A DNA stretch of 64,000 bases, taken from NCBI GenBank assembly GCA_963691815.1, contig OY829651.1, positions 17,167,387 through 17,231,386 of the forward strand, written 5' to 3'. The notes under the pieces are model-generated. The model was not told the origin of the DNA. It searched no databases and saw only the letters and a program-made list of their open reading frames with translations. Every line of letters begins with the position of its first letter. Positions within the stretch are counted from its first letter, which is position 1. Of this stretch, positions 54,001-64,000 are shown one piece after another. The position numbers and the translations under genes are program-made. Source of the stretch: Echiichthys vipera. Lineage: Eukaryota > Chordata > Actinopteri > Perciformes > Trachinidae.

Positions 54001-56402
54001 TAATATGTTATGTCGCTTCACTCTGCAGATACACAATGATCCTACTCTGGATATGCCGCCAACTTATTCTGAGGTAAAGTACAATAGTATTTTTTAACAT
54101 CTATTTGCCATATTGGGATCTTTTTTAGCAGCTCTCCAGTGTGTTGTGTGTCTTTGAAGACTCAGGCACATGTTGGATGCATTTCCTTCGTCAAAGCACG
54201 TTTGCAAATATTCTTAAAAGATTGAAAACTCCTTTGCTTCTCTCTGCGTTTACTAGCTAGCAGTCTTCCTTGCTGGTGCATTGTTGTGTGTCTCGGAGCG
54301 ATACCGTCATCCGTCAATCAGTGTAATAACTTGAAACGGCCAACAGCAATGTGTCACGCATGTGCACGTGTACAGGGGCAAACTAAACGGGGATCATTGC
54401 TCCAAAGGGTTACTTTAACTCTCAACACCACCTTGTCAAGGAAGCCACTCCATTTGTTTGTCTTTTACTTTATGTAAAATGAGAAGTTTGTGAAAATGAT
54501 TTTCACTTTTACAGTTTTCACTTGTTCCACCATCTGCCATGTTCAGGCCCTGTTCTTGTTACGAGCTTTCCTTCCTATCAACCATTCCATTGATTTCTCA
54601 TGTTATCGCAGCACATGCATGTGAATGATGATTTACATGCCTCTAAACACTGAGTTACATGTTTATAAAACAATCTGATCAAAGTCAATTTTGTTAGGTG
54701 TTGTGGGGCTTTTGAGTTATTACATTTTTCTGAGCGCTGAGGACTTCAACAACAAGCTACTATTCATTACTTATTGAGAAACCCTAATGTAGTCCAATAC
54801 AACACCTCTGTCCTGTGGAGTTAATATAGAATATACTACAGGTGGACGTCTAACTGGTAAATCAGCACATTTTCTTTTTATAGTTAAAGCTGTAGTGGGT
54901 AACTTGCTGTAATATATCTGCTGAAACTGCCACTATATCCCTATAGCACAATGAGACAGTCTGTGAAAAAGTCATGTATCTCTGCTTCCACCTGGTGTTC
55001 CTGTCACCTCCCAGAGACTTCTCTATGTGCTGCCAATAGCATCAGATCGCATCTCCCACCACGCCTAACCTCCAAAGACCAATCACAGCAGAGAAGTCTC
55101 TGAAGCAGTGTCATAACTGCTCTGAACGCTGATCAGACTGTGAAACCAGGCAGTGTTGAACAATTGTGACTCGATATTCTGTTACTGTATTGCGTATTTG
55201 TGTCATATAGTGTTTTCAGAATCATATTTTAGTGTAATGTTTATCTGTAAAATGAGAAAGTTTGTGACCAATTCCAGCCGAAACCATGCTCCGCCCACCA
55301 ACCAACCAGTCGGAAATAATTTCTCATTTGACAGCTTAAAAGTTCACTAAAATATGTTTCTGAAAACACTTTTTGGCTGTCACAGGCGCAAAGACTTCTC
55401 TGCTCTGATTGGTTGTCAGGCACAGTGGATCTAGTAGATGACATAAGGAGCAGACAGAGAGTGGTAGAGATACATGACTTTTTCACAGATCGTCTGTCTT
55501 GTGCTGTCGGGATATAGTGACAGTTTCAGAGAATATGAAAAAAAACATATTACAGCTTTAATATGCTGCATACAGCTTTAATATGCTTTAATATGCTGCT
55601 ATCTAGTTGTAATCAAGCCCCAACCACAGCGACTTCCTGGTTGATCAAATACGAAGTGCAAAAAATTGCAGTTTGGCGAGTGGCCACTAGGGGCAGGTTT
55701 CATAATAGAACAATTTCTCATTGACGCCCATGTTGAACAGGCAGTTTTCACAGCATAATTAAACATAATTTAAGGCCTGGTACAAAAAAAATCATTTTAG
55801 TCTGTATGTTTAGGTCATATCTCCATGACAACACTGAGGGGGGGATTCTTTTGTGCCAGGCTAGTTTTTGTTTTATTGGAGGTTAGAACGAGGTAAACGT
55901 CAGTCACATGACCGTATCTCCCCCCCAACGTAACATACATATCATTTTTTGGTAAGAGGAAGTGAGGCGGAGTCAAAGTCTGACAAGATGGCGACTTCCA
56001 TAGGCAAGGACGATTGGTTCAAGTTGAGAGACCCCAACGTAGAGGCTATGTTTCCTATGGTTCCTATACTAATGATACAAACATTTATGCTAATCTCTGT
56101 GGTATTAATTTGATATGAATATCTCCTTACAGCAACTGTAAAACAACAGAAGCTAATGTTTTAATTCAGATAGTTTTGCCTCGACATGAGCATGCTTGTG
56201 ATACTTGGATACGCTGTAACCCTGTGTGTCTTTTTCTCTCCAGGTTACAGCTATGGCAGAACACACTCCAGCTTTCCCAGTCAGCTCTGACCCCGGGCCA
56301 CGGTTTGAACTGAGGGGGATGACCATGCCCTCTGCTCCCCCACTCAGCTCAGACTCAACTTTCTGTGATGTGTATGACTCAAGCAAACTCAACTTCCTCT
56401 GA
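48078..56402 (+). CDS. IgC: unnamed receptor-like protein with one cysteine-poor Ig-like module and two four-cysteine modules
   Basis: Exons: 48078-48126 (ATG), 50508-50783, 51041-51337, 52986-53288, 53548-53726, 53817-53915, 54029-54073 and 56244-56402 (stop). They give 468 residues with phases closing. The signal peptide is MMLVLLLLAAAVLHC. Module 1 has SIEFRP, VLWKEGEP and TQQDSGRYIMKD, and aligns with module 2 of IgA and IgB. Modules 2 and 3 are tandem homologues, each with SCNIYFxPES, two central Cys and LQMSCNGxF, giving four conserved Cys. The transmembrane segment (about FAIGTGISIALLVCSCA) runs into KLCCCRK. The tail has an Ala/Glu/Pro run, two PPxY motifs (PPPY, PPTY), a PSAP tetrapeptide and the end SDSTFCDVYDSSKLNFL. 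The 45-base penultimate exon matches IgB in length and phase. Disulphide pairing, the ligand and the function are unknown. ATTAAA at 57353-57358 is a weak candidate poly(A) signal. Confidence 0.87.
49194..49351. mobile_element. Short palindromic MITE in IgC intron 1
   Basis: A 158-base element starts TACCGTATTTCCGCACTATA and ends with the near-exact inverse (TATAGTGCGGAAAATACTGTA). It has additional internal GCGCCTTATA repeats. These ends are typical of a widespread non-autonomous DNA transposon. It is non-coding. Confidence 0.85.
51640..51720. repeat. Fish interspersed repeat fragment in IgC intron
   Basis: It contains ACATTTATTCAGCTGACAC and TTTATCCAAAGCGACTTACA, phrases I recognise from a very common fish repeat. 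It lies between the two four-cysteine exons. Confidence 0.6.
54884..55561. mobile_element. Foldback MITE (~680 bp) in IgC intron
   Basis: The left end TTAAAGCTGTA and right end TACAGCTTTAA are inverted. About 100 bases inside each end are also complementary, including GTGAAAAAGTCATGTATCTCT on the left and its inverse on the right. A second inverted pair lies further in (CAATCACAGCAGAGAAGTCT / AGACTTCTCTGCTCTGATTG). No transposase frame is present. It lies in the intron before the last IgC exon. Confidence 0.85.
55650..56050. repeat. Dispersed repeat shared with the IgA-IgB spacer
   Basis: The segment at 55690-55830 (CAATTTCTCATTGACGCCCA, TTTTAGTCTGTATGTTTA) is clearly related to 38994-39095. 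It continues through AAGATGGCGACTTCCATAGG to about 56030. It is non-coding, in the last IgC intron. Confidence 0.65.
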
Positions 56403-57205
56403 GACACCATTTTGAAAATATTGTTATAAGAGTGACATCAAAGGAATAACTTGGCATTTAGATAATTCTGCTTATTCACCAGTGTCTTCCTGGAAGGAAA
56501 GAGTGAAGACCACATTTTGCATCTGAGTCAGTCTCATTTATTTAAGTTTTACAAAGCTGAGCATGAGACTCAGTACATAAGGACCACTAGTTCAAAACCA
56601 CAGGTGAACAGGAACTTTTCATGAAAAGCCTCTTGATTGAGAATGCTGGCATATTTTCAATAATGTCCTACCTCACGAGTCTCACTTAAAGAGCTCATCA
56701 GCTGCAGTTCTGTCAGGGATCGCCTGCATCATGTTACAGACCAGTCTGACTGTGAACTTTTTCAGGGAAGACAGACATAAAGTAGCCTTATCACTACAAA
56801 GCTGTATTCAGTCCTCAGTGTAACCTACTCAAGTCGCACATTTGCTTACCCTTCTGCATGGAATTCAGCTTGCAGCTCTCGTGCATTTAAAAACTATATA
56901 TAATATTTGATGTTTGTGCTAAACCGTGTAGAGTGGATTCAGTATTAGACTGAGCTGTATTTTTTATTTACTCAGGTGAGTCTTCCTTATAGCTAATACT
57001 AGTATCATGAGCACTGGTTGCCTTTTCCTGTTACATATTCTCAGTGGCATAAAAATATCTCTGCACTACACTTTGTATCAACATCATCAATATATTTGTG
57101 ACTTTTACACACATGTAAGAAGCCATAACTGGAGCTTTAACGATTCTTTATACATACAATTGTTTTTTCATAGTAAAAATATAAATATGTTGAGTTTAAA
57201 TTCTA

Positions 57206-57208
<3 letters not shown>

Positions 57209-57242
<34 letters not shown>
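57209..57242. repeat. (TG)n microsatellite
   Basis: A TG dinucleotide tract of about 17 units in the IgC 3' region. Confidence 0.97.
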
Positions 57243-57245
<3 letters not shown>

Positions 57246-58008
57246 AATATGTTTTTGTTTATTTTTTAAAAACCAACTGCCTTTTAGAGAACATGCTGTA
57301 AAACGATGAATGTCTAACAAGCGATCATCTTGTATGTGTTGTTGTCAGGAGCATTAAATCTAATAACACCCGCTGTCTACAGTTTGTGTTTTTTTCCGCA
57401 GTCTTCTTGTCTTCACTTGATTTATAATTCTGTGACACCGCTACAAGCACCACCCACAAAAGCTCACCCATGCATAAAAATTCCTTTCCAACTGAATCAC
57501 AGAGAAAACTCAACTGAGCAGAAGTTAGGAACCGACAGAAGCTTTTGTGTCGGAAAGAAAAACTACAGAGCCATAAATCTGTTTGTTGGACGAGACTATA
57601 ACCAATTCTTTGTCGAAGCATTTGTTAACTTCAGATCCTCAACCATTCTCCAGGTTTACCACATGCTTGTGCTGCAGTGGATTAAATGACTCAACGCAGG
57701 GGATGCAACATGCATGAAGACACCTTTATAAATAGAAACTAAAACCTGCAGCCCTAATTATGAAAAAATAAATAAAAAAAGCCTTACGATAAGTGTTCAC
57801 TGCTGATCCATATTGTTCTTTTAACATTGAAATGAGTTAGAAAATGCTATATAGTTACCTGATATTTAGTGATTCAGAGGAATTTATATTTTATCACTGA
57901 GTTTTCTTTTTACCACATAATTGTACATCTCTAACCAGATTAAATATTAAATTAGACCTGATTACTAAATTTAAACATTTAGACTAGTCAGAGCAGCTGC
58001 ATGTTTTT

Positions 58009-58146
58009 AAAAGGTCCCATATGATGCTCATTTTCACGTTGATATTTTGGATTTCTACTTTAACATGTTTACAAGCTTTAATGTTAAAAATATAAATAAA
58101 TATACCTGTATTCACCCTCTGCCTGACGTTTAGCGCCTGTCCCTCT
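58009..58146. mobile_element. R1-family MITE-like repeat, inverted truncated copy
   Basis: It reads AAAGGTCCCATATGATGCTC then ACATGTTTACAAGCTTTAAT. This is the reverse complement of the right end of the full copy at 18183-18484. Confidence 0.65.
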
Positions 58147-59771
58147 AAATTAATAATATTAAAATCATTGTTTAGAAATAATATGGGAATGTTTTACTGT
58201 TTCTTTTGGAAGTTTAGATGAACAGACAATGTTTTTTTCCCCATATCCAGAATTACTTGTTTTCCACCGACTGTGGAAACAACTTGTATATCACATTTTA
58301 AGTTGTTAAGGCAAACAGTTGCTTATTTACAAATGTAACAGACCTGAGGCGGACCTGATTAAGTTTATTTAATAAGCCTGGCTAATTAAAGCTTGCTTCA
58401 TGGAACAGGCCCCCGGAGCAACATTAGCATTAGCATTTAGTCATGAGTGTGCGTCCAATATTTGCTCTCTTTAGATCTCAACTCCTGAGGAAAATATCTG
58501 GTTCTTCAGCTGTTAAATTCACTGAAAACAGATGTGTGCTGCATCTGAAAATGCCAGAGTGAAACAGTCAAGTTACAGGCCAAAACAGTGAGCAGCAAGA
58601 CACTTTAAAGCTCTGTAGCACTGAGAGGTGCAGCAGTCAGTTTGTGTGTTTCATTAGTGACCTACAAGTGACACCTTTCACAACAGTCATTTGATCCATT
58701 ATAATTATAAAAATATGAATCATCACCACTTTAAAGTCCAAGGCTTCGGTTACACAAACATCTTCTGTTTGATCTTCTCGTATCAAGTATTTTATATTTT
58801 CAGTAAGTTTATCATCAAATAATCATTAAGTATATTTAGGTCTAGAGTCAGATGATCATTGCTCTCTACCTCGGTCTTTGCTGTGATGCAGGGAGCTACT
58901 AACACAATGAGTTAGTTTAACTTGGGATTTATATCTGGCCCACTTAGCGCCGCAGGGTGAACTAGCAGGAATAATACCGGTCGAGTTGTTCCACTTGGCT
59001 GGAGTGGCAGTGGAGTTGAGGACCGTTGGCGTGAACCCAGAGGATCAGAAAAAGCTTCCAGCTGACTGAGCATCAGGGACGCAACCAGGAACAGGAGACT
59101 TAAGAGTCTGTAACCGGGTCACACGTCAGCCTGGGTTGTGGATACTGATTAAGTTGGTTGTGGCGAGTTTAAACTGAAACAATCCAAGATTACCGCTTGA
59201 GACTGTATTATTCCAGTTTAGGACACCTTCAACAAACAGGTCTGTTGGTCGGTCCACATTAAATTATGACGACAACTACTGGATGGATTGTCATGACAGC
59301 TGGAACGGATAATTGGTGCCGAGAATGAATCCTAATGACTTTCTCTTTCCTGACTTTTTATCTCAGGCCACCATCAGTACTTTAGTTTATGACTAAATTC
59401 CTGCAAAACTAACGACATTCCCATCAGCCTCAGATGTACTGTGTGCTTAGTGATAATTAGAGCATAAGCATGTTGACATCCTTAACTAAGACGCTGAACA
59501 TGATCAACATTACCTGCTAAACATCAGCATGTTAGCTGTGAGGATGTTTGCATGATGACGTTAGCGTGTCTTTTTTTATGTTCATTTTTATTTTGTATGC
59601 AATTGTGGAATCCTCTGTGCACACCGATCTTGCTACAGCAGCCTTGTACTACCATTGTGTGTCTGTGATTAAAGTTCTTATGATTAAAATATTGCATGCG
59701 GTTTCATTATGTTTGGCTTATTTTCAAGGCAAACAAAGAGAGCATTTCTGATTAAAAATCCCAGAGATTAC

Positions 59772-59777
59772 TTTATT
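59772..59777 (-). terminator. tmem109 candidate polyadenylation signal AATAAA
   Basis: TTTATT on the plus strand is AATAAA on the gene strand, about 90 bases past the tmem109 stop. This implies a very short 3'UTR. Confidence 0.5.
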
Positions 59778-59868
59778 TCCCATAATAGTTTGACACACAT
59801 AGAAACCATCAATGTTGCTGTTTTCTTTACCCACATAACCATCACCTTGTCCATCTCAACTCCTTTCC

Positions 59869-62825
59869 CTATTCCCCTTTCCTCTTCTCTACGGCCTTCA
59901 GCCGGCCCTCCAGGTAGCTCAGCCGGTTCTCCACGGCACACGTCTTTTCAGAGCAAGAAGTGAGCAGAGTCAACAGGACGCATCCCAGCACCAGGCCGCC
60001 CAGTCGAACAGCTGTGATGTCTGCAGTGGCGTGCTTGTCGGTCACGATCAGTCCGAAAAGCCAGAGTGCCAAGACAGTTTTCACCACCCAGAACACCCGC
60101 CTCACCACGCCAATCAGCAGGTGGAGAACAATGGTCAGCGCCCAGTAACCAATGAGGGCCACCAGACCCCACTGGGCGATGGCGGTCACGCCCTCTGGAG
60201 TGAAGCGGGGCAATGTCTGTGCAACTGTGGAGGGAGGAAATCTAGTTTAGCCACATTTTCATCAGGAATAAGGCAGGCAGATGCCTTTGTGTTACTCAGG
60301 AAGCCACTGGAGTAAACATCCACTGGTAAAAAAGGAGTGGCAGACAATTTGCCCGAGGGAGAGGCACGTCTGCATAGTTTCACATAAAACTTTCATTGCC
60401 TCAGATTCTCTCTTACTTCTGCAAACGATTAGCAGCAAGCTACGCAAAAAGTGAAGTGTGCAGCAAAGCCTAAACACACTCAGTAGCTCAGTCACTCACA
60501 CACACATACACACAGGCCATCCAGGCACCCACCATCAACTCCCATGACCCTGAGGATCTCTGCGACGTAAACAGCGATGACATTCAGGCCGCTGGCAGCT
60601 CCTTCAGCGAGGAATCTGATCACCATCTCAAAAAACTGTGTTGGAATGAAGGGAGAAGAGACATGTTTTGATTCAGTATTGTACAAGATAACAATGAAGA
60701 GAGGCAGCATTCTTCTAATCCTGCAAGGACACATCATTTTACAGAATCACAGCCTACACCTAAATGCATTCTCGTGGCTCAAATGCACAGTCAGGCAGAC
60801 ACAGTACAATTCATCAGCAACACATTTATTCACAGAAGCTGTTTATTTTTTACAAACTTGATGATTTAATCAATAGAGAGCTCTCATAGACTGCAAGTGA
60901 TGCACCTTAAGATCGAATAAGTCCTGAATTGTTGACTAGGACAAACAGCTGTGCCATGCGAGTGACAGCTGGACAGTGCTCCTCTCTATTCCTATACAGT
61001 CTCTGCTCACCCCCCAAATTACACAACACACACACATTCACACATTCCCACACACACACACGTTCAAACACACACAAACACATACACAATGTAGCCTCGT
61101 CGTCAGGCAAGGTCAAGGGTAGCCTAGTAAGTTTGGACACGTATCTTATCTGCACCTGTTGCGCTACACACTGGCACATGCATACGTGAGGACTGTCCAG
61201 TATGTCAGAGCCATAGTCAAGCATCTGTCACTCCATGTCAGAGTGAGCTTCAAGTTGAAAACACAATCATTTACTGATCTGTTTTATATTGTAAGGCTCT
61301 ATTTCTCATCCAGAGGCAGGCCGGTGCAACCACAGACTTTTGAGAAGGTGTGATGCAGCTCACAAGGGGTGAAAACATTCTGCTATTTTATGTTAAACAA
61401 AAAAAGCTGAAAATGCAGAACTGCAAAGTCTTTTTATGGGCTTTCAAACAGACTATACTGTGCTTTTATTTTACTTGAGGCAATCCCACATATATGCTTG
61501 CAAGCAGACTAGCTTAAGTGCAGAGAATAAAACATCCAACAGACTTTTACAGACGGATCAAAAATGATCGTTGGACCAAAGATCTGTACTTTGTATAGGC
61601 AGCTCCTAGTAAATCAACAGAGCAAAGTTACGAGGCATTGCCTGACAAAGACCTTGCAGACATGTTGCTCTGTTCGTTATTGGGAGCCGTCGGTGTGGCG
61701 TGCAGACATTTTGTGTTCAACTTTTGCCTTTAGGATTCAATTTTAGCACTAGATTATATTATTTTTTCATTCTTAACTGAGGGTTTCAAGTTCACACAGG
61801 ACTCTATTCCTCATTCAAGAAATCACATACGCAGCCTCTATTTTGCTGGACCATTTCAGCCTCAGCTTGCCAGCACTTACCACTACAACCTCACAAGTAG
61901 GAGGGCTGTAGTGTGGCCTCTCATGCAACTACCCCTGTACAGAAACACACATAAAGACAGAGCTTCACTACAGTCATGCTCCTATACTCTCTGCAATGAC
62001 TATGAGGTGACACAAACTAAAACAGAGCCAAATGGGAGTGCTCTGTTTAAGGGACCATGCCAGGGGGCAGGCTAAAGATGGAGACACCCAGAAGTTTCCT
62101 TACCATGGCCAAGGTATAGACGTTCTCCTGACCAAGCAATGACTCAAGAAACAACACTGCACTCTGAGGGGAAAGGGAGCCACAGTGGAAGCAGGGAGGC
62201 AGAAAAAGAGTGTGTGTAGAGTTTGAGGAGAGGAGGGGATGCATCATGGATATAAGAAGGTGTGAAATGAGGGCAGAGAAGATGAGGGGATCAGGGAGAG
62301 ATTAACAAGTTGAGGGGCATCGCGGATAGGAATGTGTGTGAAGGGTGAGGGAATGGATGGAGAGAGATGACAGGGGGTTAGAGTTGAACACTAGTAATCA
62401 GGAACAGTTGTTATTGATCAAGAATAGTGACAGAGCAAACAGAGAAGTTAGACCCAGGATATTAAATCAGTTTTACAAAAGGAAAATAGGAGAGTGTAAA
62501 GCCACTTCCTGGTGGAAAGAAACAGTAGTGACATCAACCCCAGTGGTGCACCTCCTCTCTGTACCTCAGCAGCTGACCGTATCACGCCGCTTCCCACCAC
62601 TGACTCCGCGTACCGCTGGATCTCCTGGCAGGTTCCGGTAATCACAGTGCGGAGAGTGACCGCCGGTGGCTGGCTCTCCCCGGTCGGCTTGGCCTGCTCA
62701 GCTCCAGCTTCAGCTCCAGCCCAGCCCACAGCCATCGCCAGCACTAACACACAGGTGGTGGTGGTGAGGAAAAACCGAGCCACGGCGCATCCACCGCGCC
62801 CAGAGCCAGACGCACAAAAAGTCAT
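59869..62825 (-). CDS. tmem109: Transmembrane protein 109 (mitsugumin-23 family)
   Basis: TMEM109 is an intracellular (ER/SR and nuclear) multi-pass membrane protein reported to form a cation-conducting assembly. There are four coding exons: 62565-62825 (ATG), 62104-62163, 60533-60635 and 59869-60224 (stop). They give 259 residues, against 243 in human, with phases closing. The N-terminus is a hydrophobic signal or anchor (TCVLVLAMAVGWAGA) with a short Ala/Glu/Pro linker. Exon 2 and 3 segments (VLFLESLLGQENV, LAEGAASGLNVIAVYVAEIL) align in character with the mammalian central region. The last exon has several hydrophobic helices (GLVALIGYWALTIVLHLLIG, TVLALWLFGLIV, LGGLVLGCVLLTLL) and a charged C-terminal coiled coil (VENRLSYLEGRLKAVEKRKGE without its last residue). 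Proximity to prpf19 fits human 11q12, where the two genes are close. The small second exon is the least certain part. Confidence 0.85.
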
Positions 62826-64000
62826 TGTAAGGATGAGGATTTGAAGAACAATCGGTGGTGGGAAAATGTGGTGGTGGGAAAATGTGCTAAAAATGTATGT
62901 GCACAGATTAATGCTGCAAACCAGAGCAGGTCGAGCAGCTCGTGTTCAGTGGCTGTAAATCAAACACTTAAAAATGGCTTCTTTTGAGAGCAGGCATCAG
63001 CTACAGAGCGGTAGAAATGTGCGCCACCTTCTATAATAGCATCTGATTCAAGTGTCCAATTTACACATAAGACAAAATGTGTTGGTTAAAAAAAGACAAC
63101 TCAACACCGTAACGACTCAAAATGATCCGAGAATTTAATTATAAACTTTTGGCAGCGCTGCAAATAACCAATTTAGGGCCGCTCAGCTCCGCCAAGGACA
63201 GTCCAGCTTTAACAGTGGCTATATTTGGTAAGAAACTGTTAAAGGCTTAAGATCCAGCAGCGATACTGATAAGTGACCGTCAGGCGAGGTGCAGCGGAAA
63301 GTTATTTAAAAAAAGAGCGCAGGAAATGTCTCCTAAAGTAGTTGCGCGTAAAAGAAAACGGTTAAACGCGGTGACGCTGAGCCGACCACGAGCCTCCCAA
63401 AGCTTCTTATTCCAGCTCTGAGCTCCGCGACACTTCAACTCCGCTGCTCCTTTGTTTCCGAGCTTGCAAGAAACGCTCTGCCGCGATGGATTATGTTACA
63501 CAACCTTTACAAAAAAACACTCCCTTGTCGCCGTCCCCGCATGGCGCTCCCTTCCTTCCAGCGTTTCCAACGACAGTTTCCAACACACGTCTGAATCTGC
63601 AGGAGGAGGAGGGGGGGTGGAGGAAGGCGCTCTGCACACGGGTAAATAGAGATTTGCACACTGGGACTTGTGGTTTAATAGTCCATGTCAAATGTTAAAG
63701 ACCCCCTCCAGTGGACATCACGTTATTGACTTTGTTTACATGTCTATGGTGTTTTTTTTTACATTTTATTATTATGCTGCCACATCATGAGTGAAATGAG
63801 CAGCCAACTCTAAAAACTACTCTGAAAATACAGTGTAGGCGTACTAATGACAGGCTCTAAATGACAGATTCAAAAACCCAGGGCTTCATACATCACACAC
63901 CTCAGGAACCAATCCTGTCAGTTTGTGGCTAGGGTGTAGGGGTGAGGATCCCTGCTCAAATCTGAGGGTTTTTTTTCCTGTGAAAACCATTTCAAACTAA
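62826..64000. promoter_or_regulatory. tmem109 upstream region
   Basis: This is the sequence upstream of the tmem109 ATG, moderately GC-rich at about 63260-63660, where the promoter is expected. No clear TATA box and no coding exon could be supported. Open frames around 63450-63700 have no recognisable similarity. Confidence 0.4.

Larger units (their letters stand above)
56403..59771. other. IgC 3'UTR and spacer to tmem109, repeat-rich
   Basis: No further gene is supported. Contents are a (TG)n tract at 57209-57242, an inverted truncated R1 repeat at 58009-58146, and AT-rich unique sequence. A common fish repeat lies at about 59270-59570 (AACATGATCAACATTACCTG, ACATCAGCATGTTAGC). The 119-codon open frame at 57330-57689 shows no recognisable domain and was not accepted as a gene. 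Confidence 0.55.

Noticed and set aside
57330..57689. 119-codon plus-strand frame downstream of IgC
   Set aside because: It has no domain, no splice partners and no paralogue. It overlaps the presumed IgC 3' end and is probably chance.

Overview
This window is vertebrate nuclear DNA, most likely from a percomorph-type teleost fish. Genes are split into many short exons with GT-AG introns. The proteins are recognisable animal orthologues, and the introns and intergenic stretches carry microsatellites and short interspersed elements of kinds I recognise from spiny-rayed fish. All gene models were assembled by hand from reading frames, splice signals and intron phases. Every internal phase closes and every model ends in a stop, but no alignment or expression data were available.

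Layout: (1) 783-6710, plus strand: 3' part of a slingshot cofilin phosphatase gene, probably ssh3. (2) 8604-10337, minus: mrpl18, mitochondrial ribosomal protein L18, complete in four exons and convergent with ssh. (3) 12563-19526, minus: V-ATPase a-subunit of the tcirg1 (a3) type, 20 coding exons, 825 codons. (4) 21126-22340: a roughly 107-bp tandem minisatellite upstream of tcirg1. (5) 24502-29778, minus: prpf19, U-box/WD40 spliceosomal ubiquitin ligase, 16 coding exons, 505 codons. (6) 32156-56402: three paralogous, unnamed single-pass receptor-like genes, called IgA (minus), IgB (plus) and IgC (plus) here. (7) 59869-62825, minus: tmem109 (mitsugumin-23 family), four coding exons. A tRNA-Glu(CTC)-like sequence lies in an IgA intron.

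The part most worth attention is the IgA/IgB/IgC cluster between prpf19 and tmem109. Each gene encodes a signal peptide, three Ig-like modules, one transmembrane helix and a cytoplasmic tail built from three phase-0 exons. The modules keep the D-x-G-x-Y-type F-strand context of Ig domains but lack the canonical Cys there. All nine carry a hydrophobic-F-x-P signature. All three proteins end in the same short tail (V-Y-x-S-x-K-L-N-F, plus L in two). IgC has two tandem modules with a new four-cysteine pattern, produced by exon duplication. I do not recognise this family by name.

The remaining genes are housekeeping or cell-biological: actin regulation (ssh), mitochondrial translation (mrpl18), organelle or extracellular acidification (tcirg1), splicing and DNA repair (prpf19) and an intracellular-membrane channel-like protein (tmem109). 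They do not form an obvious pathway with the Ig cluster. They serve mainly as a syntenic frame.
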